From UBA5905 sp964609975 (GTDB lineage Bacteria > Bacillota > Clostridia > Oscillospirales > Acutalibacteraceae), in contig CAZSTR010000036.1 of the NCBI GenBank assembly GCA_964609975.1, positions 1 to 14,050 of the forward strand: DNA of 14,050 nt, written 5' to 3'. The first letter of the stretch is position 1; the number at the start of each line of letters is the position of its first letter. The notes under the pieces were generated by a model, which saw only the letters and a list, made by a program, of their open reading frames with translations, searched no databases and had not been told where the DNA came from. A program made the position numbers and the translations under genes. Positions 1-7,800 of this stretch are shown piece by piece.

Positions 1-55
1 GAGCGTACGGTTCGCATCCGTAAGGTCGAGAGTTCGATCCTCTTCGTCTCCACCA
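1..55 (+). tRNA. tRNA-Ala (anticodon CGC), 3' part
   Basis: The window opens inside a tRNA. The end of the D arm is followed by a 5-bp anticodon stem (tacgg/ccgta) closing the 7-base loop ttcgcat, which gives anticodon CGC and reads the alanine codon GCG. A 5-base variable loop and a T arm (gagag, loop ttcgatc, ctctt) follow. The 3' acceptor strand is cgtctcc, discriminator A, and a genome-encoded CCA at 53-55. U at position 70 fits the G3:U70 alanine identity pair, but position 3 lies outside the window. Confidence 0.93.
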
Positions 56-56
56 G

Positions 57-90
57 AAAAATCCGTTCACTGTTTGTGGACGGATTTTTT
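57..90 (+). terminator. Rho-independent terminator of tRNA-Ala(CGC)
   Basis: Stem tccgttcac (62-70) pairs with gtggacgga (76-84), with one G-U pair and a 5-base loop. An A run lies before the stem and a six-T run after it. It starts two bases after the CCA end, so it ends the tRNA transcript. Confidence 0.9.
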
Positions 91-133
91 GTTGTCATGG
101 GAAACCCGATTGAAGGGGGCGACTGTTCGGGGG

Positions 134-222
134 CTGCGCGAAATCCCTATCCGGCGCAGGAGCTGCAAATAGCCTCCCCTCGAAGGGGCGAGTTCGCACC
201 ACGAACTCGCGGGGAGGTGTCT
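134..222 (-). repeat. Dispersed hairpin repeat, copy A
   Basis: Read on the minus strand this matches copy B at 3971-4060. Both have a cacctcccc / ggggaggct hairpin, followed by a conserved tail of about 40 bases containing tgcgcc, gatagggN and a run resembling ttctgcacgcag. In this copy the hairpin loop carries an extra 9-bp hairpin (gcgagttcg/cgaactcgc with loop cacca). It lies between the tRNA terminator and the promoter of the EEP gene and encodes nothing recognisable. Confidence 0.7.
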
Positions 223-230
223 GCGAACGG

Positions 231-259
231 TTGACCAGGGAGCCGGGGTGATGTATTTT
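231..259 (+). promoter_or_regulatory. Sigma-A-type promoter of the EEP gene
   Basis: TTGACC at 231-236, a 17-base spacer, and TATTTT at 254-259. The predicted transcription start near 266 gives a leader of about 55 bases to the ATG at 322. The -35 box is strong and the -10 box is imperfect. Confidence 0.6.
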
Positions 260-321
260 CGCATTTCCCATTTATCACAAGCACATTCTTCAAGAAAAAC
301 CGGGAGCAAGGGGGCTTTTGT

Positions 322-1380
322 ATGAAAAAACGGATATGGCTGAAAATCCTCGGAGGACTTTTGGCGGCAGTGCTGTTGCTGCTGGCGGGGCTGGTGGGCT
401 ATCTGTCGGCGACGGAATATCGCCCCCAGGCGCGGCAGGCCGCCGAATGGCTGAAAATCTGCGACGGCAGGGCGCTGACGGCGGGGGCATCGATGACAGT
501 ATACAGCTGGAACATCGGCTATGCCGGGCTGGACGCGAAAACCGACTTTTTCATGGACGGCGGCCAAACGGTCAACCCGACGGCGGAGTCTGTGGCGGAA
601 AACCTGGCGGCGATACAGGCCTTCATCGCCGGTCAGTTGGCGGACGCCTGGCTTCTCCAGGAGGTGGATGTGCGCTCCGCCCGCACGGGCTATGTCAACG
701 AGCTGGAGGCCATCGCCCAGGTGTATCCGTCCAGCTATGCGCTGGCCTATAACTATAAATGCGCCTTTGTGCCGATTCCATGGCCGCCTATCGGGAAAAT
801 GGAAAGCGGCATCGCCACCTTCGCCGGCGGTTGCGTCAACGGCACGCCGGAGCGGCTTGCGCTTCCTTGCCCCTTTTCCTGGCCGGTCAGCGTGGCCAAT
901 TTGAAGCGTTGCCTGCTGGTGACCCGGCTGGCGGTGGCGGACAGCGACAAGGAGCTTGTGCTGGTGAATTTGCATCTGGAGGCATATGACGACGGAGAGG
1001 GAAAACTCGCTCAAACCCGCGAGCTGATGGAATTTTTGCGCCAGGAATATGAAAAAGGGAATTATGTTATCGCCGGCGGTGATTTCAATCAAATGTTTCC
1101 GGGGGCTTCGGACGCTTTCCCAGTGGTGGGCGATGTGTGGACGCCTGGTACGCTGGCAGAAAGCGACCTGCCGGAGGGCTTTCGGTATGCCTTTGACGGG
1201 GATACTGCCTCCTGTCGTCTGCTGAACCGGCCGCTGGACGAAAACAGCCAGCTGTATGCTATCGACGGCTTCATTCTCTCGCCCAATGTGCGGCTGGACG
1301 CGGTGGAAACGGTGGATTTGGGCTTCGCCCTTGCCGACCATAACCCGGTTCGCTTGCAAGCCACCCTGTTGGTAGACTGA
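322..1380 (+). CDS. Membrane-anchored endonuclease/exonuclease/phosphatase (EEP) family protein
   Basis: A 352-residue protein of the EEP (DNase I-like/exonuclease III-like) superfamily. These are Mg2+-dependent phosphodiesterases or phosphatases acting on nucleic acids, inositol phosphates or sphingolipids. Residues 1-6 are basic, and about 7-29 form one hydrophobic segment, a signal anchor that should place the catalytic domain outside the membrane. The fold's catalytic motifs occur in order: SWNIGY (Asn64), LLQEVD (Glu114), NLHLE (His218), GGDFNQ (Asp254, Asn256), AIDGF (Asp315) and LADHNP (Asp339, His340), so the active site looks complete. The ATG at 322 is preceded by aaggggg eight bases upstream. 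The gene is monocistronic: it has its own promoter at 231-259 and a terminator at 1404. The substrate cannot be read from the sequence. An extracytoplasmic nuclease or a phospholipase-like hydrolase are both possible. Confidence 0.88.
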   Translation: MKKRIWLKILGGLLAAVLLLLAGLVGYLSATEYRPQARQAAEWLKICDGRALTAGASMTVYSWNIGYAGLDAKTDFFMDGGQTVNPTAESVAENLAAIQAFIAGQLADAWLLQEVDVRSARTGYVNELEAIAQVYPSSYALAYNYKCAFVPIPWPPIGKMESGIATFAGGCVNGTPERLALPCPFSWPVSVANLKRCLLVTRLAVADSDKELVLVNLHLEAYDDGEGKLAQTRELMEFLRQEYEKGNYVIAGGDFNQMFPGASDAFPVVGDVWTPGTLAESDLPEGFRYAFDGDTASCRLLNRPLDENSQLYAIDGFILSPNVRLDAVETVDLGFALADHNPVRLQATLLVD

Positions 1381-1403
1381 TTTTTCGGAAAAGCCTGTTA
1401 TTT

Positions 1404-1447
1404 AATGGAAAAAGCTCGAAAACAACCGTTTTCGAGCTTTTTCCATT
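1404..1447 (+). terminator. Strong terminator after the EEP gene, probably bidirectional
   Basis: A perfect 19-bp inverted repeat (1404-1422 with 1429-1447) around a 6-base loop, caaccg. The arms contain A5 and T5 runs, and ttttgtttttt follows on the plus strand. It sits between the convergent EEP gene and the surface-protein remnant. It is best as a plus-strand terminator; the internal T runs could also serve the minus strand. Confidence 0.88.
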
Positions 1448-1481
1448 TTTGTTTTTTCTCTATGTTCGCCTCTTCGGCCTC

Positions 1482-2872
1482 TTAGCGTGTGTTTGCTTTT
1501 TTTGCTTTTCCGCGCAGGGACAGCAGAAGCGCGCCCGCTCCGGCACACATCAGCGTCACCCACGCCATGGTAAAGGACTCGCCGGTGGCGGGGGAGGTAT
1601 CTCCGCCTGTGGGGGTGGAGCTTCCGCTGTTGTCGGAGGAAGTTCCGTTGTTAGAGCCGCCGTTGGAGGCGTTACCATCCGAGGCGGATGAGTTGCCGTC
1701 CGTCGGGAGGGCGGTGCCGCATACCTGGCAGACGCCGTTTTCGCCGGAATGATTCGCCAGAATGGTGACGGTTTTCGACTGGGAGAAAAAGAAGTCTCCC
1801 TCGGCATAATAGGTGGAAACATACAGCGTCATGCCGGCATCGCTTTGATATTTGGAAGCGGGGATGGTGACGGTATATTCGCCCGGATTTTCGGTGGCAC
1901 TATGTTGAAGTAGTTTCTCCGGTCCAAGGTGGTAAAGGCGTAACCATTCGACATATCATCAAAGGCCAGGCCTTCTCCCAGGGTGATGGTGAAAACATAG
2001 TCCTGCCCTTGGCAAACCCGGTCGGCGCCGGCGATAAGGAACAGGGGCTTGTCCTGCTTCGGCAGATTTGGGTTGATATAGCCACATACACATTCGCGCC
2101 AGAACTGGGTGTCATCCGATTTATGGATGTCCTGCACATGGAGTTGTGAGTTATGCCTGCCGGTGCAGGTTGGCTCCGTGCAGGTATTCCAATGGACGAA
2201 GTTGTTATGAGACAGCGTGTCGGAGACCGTGCAGGAGGAGAACTGCCCGTTCGCCCAGTGAAAGCACCGGATGGTTTCGCCTAGCTGGATGGCATGATGT
2301 TCTTCATCGAGATAGAGATACGAAGAGGCGTTGGCCGAGAGCGGAGTGGTTTCAAAGGTGTCGGCCGCCTTGTGATTTTTGTGCGGATAGGAGATTTCGT
2401 CCACCAGCACATTGGCGTCTGCTGCGTTTTTCATAACCAGCGGATGGACCTTTTTATTGGCGTTGTTCACGGGGGTGACCGCGCCTGATTCGCTGTCTGT
2501 GCCGCCGATGGGATTGCAGCCCTCCTTCACCACGGTGCGCACCGAGCCGCCGCTGGTGGTTAAAAGACCGCTTGCATGCTCTTTTTCCAAACCGGTGGCA
2601 TGATAGCCGCCCTTCAGGGTGTTGATGGTGCCCTCCGCCAGTGTCAGCGTCAGCGGGACGCGCTCATCGGTTTTGCATGTCAGTGGCGAATAGCCGGTAA
2701 AGTATTCGTCTCCGGTCGCCGAAAGGTCGATGTTCACGCCCGCCAGGGTGATGGTGGCGGAGACGCTTTGGTCGACGAGGATGCGGTCGGTGGTGGTGGA
2801 GCCGCTGATGGAAATGGGGTTTTCGGTTTTTATGCACAGCTCAGGGTTTCTGCTTATGAAATTTATATACAC
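1482..2872 (-). pseudogene. Decayed sortase-anchored surface protein (5'-truncated, frameshifted)
   Basis: About 460 residues of a clostridial cell-surface protein. The first part is a serine/threonine-rich beta-structure region with phrases such as STTTDRILV, ITLAGVNIDLS and NTLKGGYHATGLEKE, typical of secreted beta-repeat adhesin-like proteins. A linker holds CxxxC- and CxCG-like pairs. Next come a Ser/Gly/Asn-rich spacer, the sorting signal SPATG, a hydrophobic stretch and a basic tail ending KAKKANTR, as in substrates of clostridial class B/D sortases. Two defects show. (1) The reading frame changes near 1899: the frame ending NYFNIV must shift to the one reading ATENPGEYTVTIP, and adding one base at about 1899/1900 restores NIVATENPGEY. 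(2) There is no signal peptide. The only start, GTG at 2870-2872, has no Shine-Dalgarno sequence, and an in-frame TGA lies at about 2919, so the 5' end is lost just behind the tetR stop. The frameshift alone could be a sequencing error; the missing 5' end could not. Confidence 0.8.
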
Positions 2873-2920
2873 GCTTTCAAAAAAAGCGAAAAAAATCCCC
2901 TCAAGGTCCCCTCGGCGGCA

Positions 2921-3673
2921 TCAGCTGTTGGAAAAGGCGGCCCGAATTTCTGCTATGCGGGGCTGAAGAGCGCAGTCGCCGTGAAGCGCCGCCTCCACCA
3001 GACTTTTTTCGGTGATGTCCGTGACATAGGCCTTGAAATCCTCCAGCACCCGCTGGCCGAAGCGGCGATAGTCCAGGGCAAGCGCCTTTTCGATTTTTCG
3101 ATTCTGGCGCTCCTCCGGCACCTGATAGATGGTGAGGATGGCTTTCATGGCGCCGATGATGCGCGCTTTAAGAGGCGGAGACCCCGGTGTGGTGTGCAGG
3201 GTGGCATATTCGATGCCGGAAACCAGCGTTTCCGCCTCGGAAAACATCTCGTCCGTCCAATCGGGACAAAATTTCGCGAACAGCTTTTTAGCGCGGGCGG
3301 TGTCATTTTTGCGGATGATGGCCAGCGGCTTCGGGCTGGTATAGGCGGAAATATATAAATCCCGCGCCACGGCGCTTTCTGCGCACATGGAGGCCATCGC
3401 TGTTAGCTCAAAGCATAGCGCCGTCGGCGGCGTTTCTCCCTTGTCCACCAGCTCTTGTACGGTTTCCCATTGAAACTCCGCCAACAGCTCGATGAGCATG
3501 CTCAGTAAATCCTCCTTCGTCGGGAAATAATAAGTCAGACTGCCGAGGCTGATGTCCAGTGCCTGGCATACTGTGGCGGGCGAGGTGGTAGAATAGCCGC
3601 TTTCGAGAAACAACCGCGCGGCTGTGCGCACGATGTCCAGCTGGGTCAAATTTCGGTTTCGTTTTTTCGTCAT
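2921..3673 (-). CDS. TetR/AcrR-family transcriptional regulator
   Basis: A 250-residue one-component repressor of the TetR type: an N-terminal three-helix DNA-binding domain and a helical ligand-binding, dimerising C-terminal domain. Residues 11-60 show the canonical signature: DIVRTAARLFLESGY, then VCQALDISLGSLTYYF as the helix-turn-helix, then PTKEDLL. The C-terminal part (about 65-250) is helical and divergent, so the ligand is unknown. The ATG at 3673 is chosen because the TetR domain starts there and aggggcgg lies just upstream. A longer open frame exists but runs back through the promoter and the repeats. Its promoter (3735-3762) overlaps a perfect palindrome, suggesting autorepression. 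The next element on the same strand is the surface-protein pseudogene, only about 50 bases after the stop, so any original target there may be lost. Confidence 0.88.
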   Translation of the reverse strand: MTKKRNRNLTQLDIVRTAARLFLESGYSTTSPATVCQALDISLGSLTYYFPTKEDLLSMLIELLAEFQWETVQELVDKGETPPTALCFELTAMASMCAESAVARDLYISAYTSPKPLAIIRKNDTARAKKLFAKFCPDWTDEMFSEAETLVSGIEYATLHTTPGSPPLKARIIGAMKAILTIYQVPEERQNRKIEKALALDYRRFGQRVLEDFKAYVTDITEKSLVEAALHGDCALQPRIAEIRAAFSNS

Positions 3674-3721
3674 TTTCCGCCCCTCTATTAGTTGTTTTGT
3701 GATTCGTTGTGGTTCCCTTTT

Positions 3722-3735
3722 TCGTAGCGCTACGA
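3722..3735. promoter_or_regulatory. Palindromic operator at the tetR start site
   Basis: A perfect 14-bp palindrome, tcgtagcgctacga. It abuts the -10 box on its downstream side and so covers the predicted transcription start. This is the usual position and symmetry for a TetR-family autorepression operator; binding itself is inferred. Confidence 0.6.
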
Positions 3736-3762
3736 TTATAGCGTGTTTCGGTGGGAATGCAA
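3735..3762 (-). promoter_or_regulatory. Promoter of tetR
   Basis: On the minus strand: TTGCAT (3757-3762), a 16-base spacer, and a consensus TATAAT (3735-3740). The predicted start lies within the palindrome at 3722-3735, giving a leader of about 55 bases to the ATG at 3673. Confidence 0.72.
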
Positions 3763-3864
3763 CTGTTTTTTCGAAAAATGAGGAAAAAGAGGCGAAAAGT
3801 GGGAAAGGAGGGGAAGGGGCGTGTGCGTAAGCTGACAATCCCCTTGTGTAAAGGTGAACTCCGC

Positions 3865-3920
3865 AAGGCTCTCCTTGGGGAAGCAAGGGGAGCTGTCCGC
3901 GTAGCGGACTGAGGGGATTT
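3865..3920 (-). repeat. Dispersed hairpin repeat, copy C
   Basis: Two consecutive inverted repeats: gctctcctt / aaggggagc, then tgtccgc-gta-gcggact, followed by gagggga. The same modular design appears inverted in copy B (hairpin, then a small GNC-loop hairpin, then a run of g or c). It lacks the conserved tail seen in copies A and B. Confidence 0.65.
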
Positions 3921-3970
3921 CGAAATGGAGGTTGCGCGCGGGGCTGAATTCGTGTGAAATTCTCGTTCAA

Positions 3971-4060
3971 CCCCCCTCTGTCGGCTTTGCCGACACCTCC
4001 CCTCAACGTTGAGGGGAGGCTGTTTGCGGTTTCTGCGCCAGATAGGGCTTCTGCACGCAG
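3971..4060 (+). repeat. Dispersed hairpin repeat, copy B
   Basis: The modules are ccccctctg, then a small hairpin gtcggc-ttt-gccgac, then a long near-perfect palindrome cctcccctcaacgttgagggg with its closing agg, then a tail (ctgtttgcggtttctgcgcc and gatagggcttctgcacgcag). The tail is shared with copy A, allowing for point differences. Confidence 0.72.
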
Positions 4061-4116
4061 GTGGTGACACGGAAGATGCGAACGTTATCGGATTTCTGGC
4101 ACAGGCGGGGACAATG

Positions 4117-4160
4117 GAAAAAATGTCATGCCATCGACAACAATCGGTCGATGGCATGAC
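4117..4160 (-). terminator. Terminator of the addB-addA-HAD operon
   Basis: A perfect 14-bp stem (gtcatgccatcgac at 4125-4138, complement at 4147-4160) with an 8-base loop. Read on the minus strand it is followed by A and a six-T run (4118-4124). It lies about 50 bases after the HAD stop codon. Confidence 0.92.
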
Positions 4161-4209
4161 GTTTCTTGTGCTTTCGTTTTTTCTTTTGTCTTTTTGGAGT
4201 GTGGTAAGT

Positions 4210-4869
4210 TTATCCCTGCGGCGGGAGAAGCGCCTGTTCCAGTGCGGCGACGGAGGAAAAAATCCGGTCTGCGCCGGCGGCCTCCAGCACCGGGCGGTCG
4301 CGAAAGCCCCATTCCACCGCGAAGCAGTCGATGTAGGCGTTCTTCGCCGTTTGCACATCCACATCGGAGTCTCCGATGAGCACCGCCCCATCGGGGGAAC
4401 AGCCGGTTTCCTGCAACGCCCGCTCCACCCCGGCGGGATTGGGCTTCTTCGGAACGCCTTCCCGCTGGCCGATGGCGAGGTCGAACAGGCCGGGGAAATA
4501 GCGTTGGCACAGCTCCGCCACGGCATAATCCGCCTTGTTGGACAGCACCGCTAGCGTATAGTCCGCCGCCCGCAGACGGAGGAGTAGCTCCGGGATGCCC
4601 GGATAGGGCTGGGTGCGGTCGGCGCAATGGCGGCTATAATCCGCATGAAAGGCGGCCAGCACCGTTTTCACGGTTCCTTCGTCGCTCCCGGCGGGTACAC
4701 CTCGCTCCACCAGCTTCGGAATTCCGTCTCCGACGAAGGAGCGCACCGCTTCTTCGCTGTGGGACGGCAGACCGCAAAGGGTCAGCGCCCGGTTCAGACT
4801 GTCCGTCAAATCGGTCAGCGTGTTGAGTATTGTGCCGTCCATATCGAACAGCAGAAGCTGATAGGCCAT
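4210..4869 (-). CDS. HAD-superfamily hydrolase, phosphoglycolate phosphatase-like
   Basis: A 219-residue HAD subfamily IA phosphatase, close in length and motif order to bacterial Gph, which hydrolyses 2-phosphoglycolate. All four motifs are present: FDMDGT (nucleophile Asp9, acid/base Asp11), LSNK with Ser110, KKPNP (Lys141/142), and GDSDVD (acidic residues 167-171). A helical C1-type cap fills about residues 16-88. The enzyme should be cytoplasmic and Mg2+-dependent. The ATG at 4869 lies only 6 bases beyond the addA stop, and the Shine-Dalgarno AAGGAGA sits inside the end of addA, so it is translated as the last gene of the add operon. Linkage to addAB suggests a repair-related job, such as removing phosphoglycolate released from oxidised 3' DNA ends, but HAD enzymes are promiscuous. 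The family assignment is firm and the substrate is not. Confidence 0.9.
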   Translation of the reverse strand: MAYQLLLFDMDGTILNTLTDLTDSLNRALTLCGLPSHSEEAVRSFVGDGIPKLVERGVPAGSDEGTVKTVLAAFHADYSRHCADRTQPYPGIPELLLRLRAADYTLAVLSNKADYAVAELCQRYFPGLFDLAIGQREGVPKKPNPAGVERALQETGCSPDGAVLIGDSDVDVQTAKNAYIDCFAVEWGFRDRPVLEAAGADRIFSSVAALEQALLPPQG

Positions 4870-4875
4870 GGCTTT

Positions 4876-7800
4876 TCATTCTCCTTCCAGTTTCACGGGC
4901 ACCGCGGTGCCCAGGGCGAAGCTGTACAAAATCGCTTCGCTCACTGGCAAGCCGAAAACGCTTTCCAGCGCCTGACGGTATAGCTTCAGCTGGGAGCGAT
5001 AGCGCTCCGCTAGCTCGGCGGGGGCTTGCACCCGGTCGGTTTTATAGTCCACCAGCACCAGCCGGTCACCCTCCTGGAACACACAGTCGGCAATGCCCTG
5101 AATCATCACCCGTTCCTCGTCGTCCACCAGGCCGGTGGCCACCTCGCCGGCGGGAATTTCGATCACGAAATGCAATTCCCGGCGGCAGTCGGGGGAGGTA
5201 GCCATCCGGGCATACAGCGGCCCGGCGAAGAAGGCGGCCAGCCGTTTGATGTCCAGCGCCTGGCGCTGGTGTTCGGTCAAAAAGCCCGCCTCCGTCAGCC
5301 GAGCCGCCTCGGCGGCCGGGTCGACCGCCGCCCGACCGAAATCGGCGAACTGCATGAAGGTGTGCATCGCCGTGCCCCGTTGCGCGGGGGTCATGCGCTC
5401 CCGCTGGAGAAATGCGGGGCGCGCCGTGGCGATGTGGTTTCGTTGAAGCTCTTTGTGCGCCAGCGCCGACGCGGCCAGCTTCGCCGGCACCCGCGCCAGC
5501 CCTTCATGGGCATATACATAGGGCAACCGCTCGGCCAGCTGACGACAAAGCGCCTCATCCGGCGGGGGAGCCTCCTCCGTTGCCGGCGCGGGAGGTGTTT
5601 CCTCCTCCGGAGTGAGAAGGGTCACGCGAAAATCGGTTTCCGCCGCCAAAGAGGGAGTCGCCGTTGGGTCGGTTCGCAAAAAGGCGAAGGAAGGATGGCG
5701 TATCGCCGCCGCCAAAAACCATTCCGCCGGAGCTTGTGCGCTCAACAGCATATAGGGGGGCAACGCTCGCTGGTTGGGGAGCTGCATTTCCAGCTGAGCC
5801 AGCTGGCGACGAACATCCTTTTGGGAAATCACCAGATACAGCTTTTCCCGCGCGCGGGTCAGCGCCACATACCACAGGCGAAGCTCCTCGGCGCGCTCGT
5901 CCATTTTCCGTGCCAGCTTTACCCCGGTGAAGGGCAGGGTGTCGTGCTTTTCCTGCTCCGATTTCAGCTTCAGCCCGATGCCGGCCCGATGGTGCAGCAG
6001 CAATCGCGTCCGCTCGTTTTTTTTGCTGAATTGGGCGGACAGACTCGCCAGAAACACCACCGGGAATTCCAGCCCCTTGGAGCTGTGCACCGTCATCACC
6101 TGCACCCGCTCCTCCCGCAGAGCGCTTCCGGCTTTGATTTCGCTTCCCCGCTCCTGCAGGCTGTCGATATGGCGCACAAAGGCGCTCAAGCCCCGGAAGC
6201 CGTCCTGTTCAAAGGAGCGGGCCATTCGATCCAGCTGGTGCAGGTTGGCCACCCGCTGCTTTCCGCCGGAGCGGGCGGCGTAGACCGCCGTGATTCCCAG
6301 CTCTCGATCCATCCGCTCCAATAGCCGATCCGCCGGAAGAGAAACCGCTAGCGTGCGCAACCGGCGCATCGTCGCCGAAAACCGGGCACATTCCGCCCGG
6401 AGAGCCTCCCTTTCTCCCTCTGCCGTATAACGCTCTACCGCCGAAAACAGCGGGAGGCTCGGAAAGGCGATGCGCAGAAGAGCCAAATCGTCCGCCGAGA
6501 ATCCGAAAACCGGGGACATCATCGCCGCCGTCAGCTCCACCTCTCGCAGGGGGTTATCGATGGCGCGCAGCAGCGCCAGCACCGCCAAAACCTCCGGCGT
6601 ATCCAGCAAATCGTTGCCGCCGGTGGCTCCGGCGGGGATGCCCATGGCGTTGAGTTGATGCACGAAAACGGAGGCCTTTTTCCAATGTCGAAGCAGTATG
6701 CAAACATCGCCGTATTCCAGCGTCCGGGGGCCGTCCTTTCCCTGAATGAGGCGATGTCCCACCGCTTCGCGGATTTTTTTGCCGATTTCCTGCGCCTCCT
6801 GCTGGGCGTTTCCGTTCTCCAGTAGGAGCCATTCGGTTTCTGTATCCTCTGCCGGCGAATAGGCGGCGGAGCAAACCAGCGCCTCCCGCTCGTCATATTC
6901 CACGCCGCCGAGAGAGCGGTGCATCAGCTGGCGAAAGAGAAAATTCACGCTGTCGGTCACGGAAAGGCGACTGCGGAAGTTGTTTTCCAGCGTCACCGTG
7001 GCCGGATACACCGGATTTTCCGGGTCGAAGGGGACGAAGGTGTCCCGGCGGGCGGTGAATAGCTCCGGCATGGCCTGGCGGAAGCTATAAATGCTTTGCT
7101 TCACATCGCCCACGAAGAATAGATTTTCTCCGCCGCGGGAAATGGCGTGAAACAGGGCGTCCTGGGCGGCGTTGTTGTCTTGACATTCGTCGATGAGGAT
7201 ATATTCGAACCGCCCCGCAAGCTCCCGAGCCAGCGGCGTCGGTGCCCCGGCCTCATCCTGCAAAATGCGCAGACATTCATGCTCCAAATCACCGAAATCT
7301 AGCCATTTTTTCTCCCGCTTCCGGGCGGTATATTCCGCTCGATAGGCCGTCACCAAATCGCCCAGCGCCTCCACCATGGGTGCCATCTGCGCCAGATCCT
7401 GCCGACATTCCTCGGCGGAAAGGGACAGGGTGTCTTTTAGCTTTGAGAAGCCATCGCGGGCCTTTTTAAACAGCGCCTTGACCTGCTCCTTGGACTCCTC
7501 CTCGGCGGCGTCGGCCGCCTTCACCGGCTTTAGACCTTGGAAGCCATAGGCCAGTATGCGTCGCTGCAGGGCATCATATTCCGCCCCCTCCAGATCCGCG
7601 ACTAGCTGGATCAGCTGCTGACGGTTCAATATCAGCGAGTTCACATAAGGCTCCAGCCCCGCCTGCCGGGCGATTTCGGTTGCCCGGTCAATGAGACTGA
7701 GGCTGTGTTCCAATGAAAAGCCGATCCAGCGAAGGATGCTCTCCATCCAGGGCGTTTCCTCCAACGGGCGCAGCTGAGTGTATTGCTCCAGTTGTTCCCG

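Larger units (their letters stand above)
3763..4116. other. Gene-free spacer between tetR and the HAD/add operon
   Basis: About 350 bases without a believable gene. It holds a purine-rich stretch (about 3775-3822), two copies of the dispersed hairpin repeat in opposite orientation (C at 3865-3920, B at 3971-4060), and about 55 bases of unassigned sequence before the operon terminator. Open frames crossing it translate the repeats into low-complexity Pro/Arg-rich peptides and are not genes. Confidence 0.7.

Noticed and set aside
67..1359. Long minus-strand open frame of 430 codons opposite the EEP gene
   Set aside because: It is antisense to a gene with complete catalytic motifs, its product is rich in Arg, His and Gln with no family features, and it runs through the repeat at 134-222.
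3839..4030. A CRISPR-like array in the repeat-rich spacer
   Set aside because: The repeats are few, differ in sequence, are in opposite orientations, and have no regular spacers or cas genes nearby.
3408..4526. Minus-strand frame of 372 codons spanning HAD, spacer and tetR
   Set aside because: It crosses the operon terminator, two repeats and the tetR promoter, and overlaps two well-supported genes in other frames.
5026..6324. Plus-strand open frame of 432 codons within addA
   Set aside because: It lies fully antisense to the nuclease end of addA, and its composition (Arg/Gln/His/Gly-rich) is typical of shadow frames in GC-rich genes.
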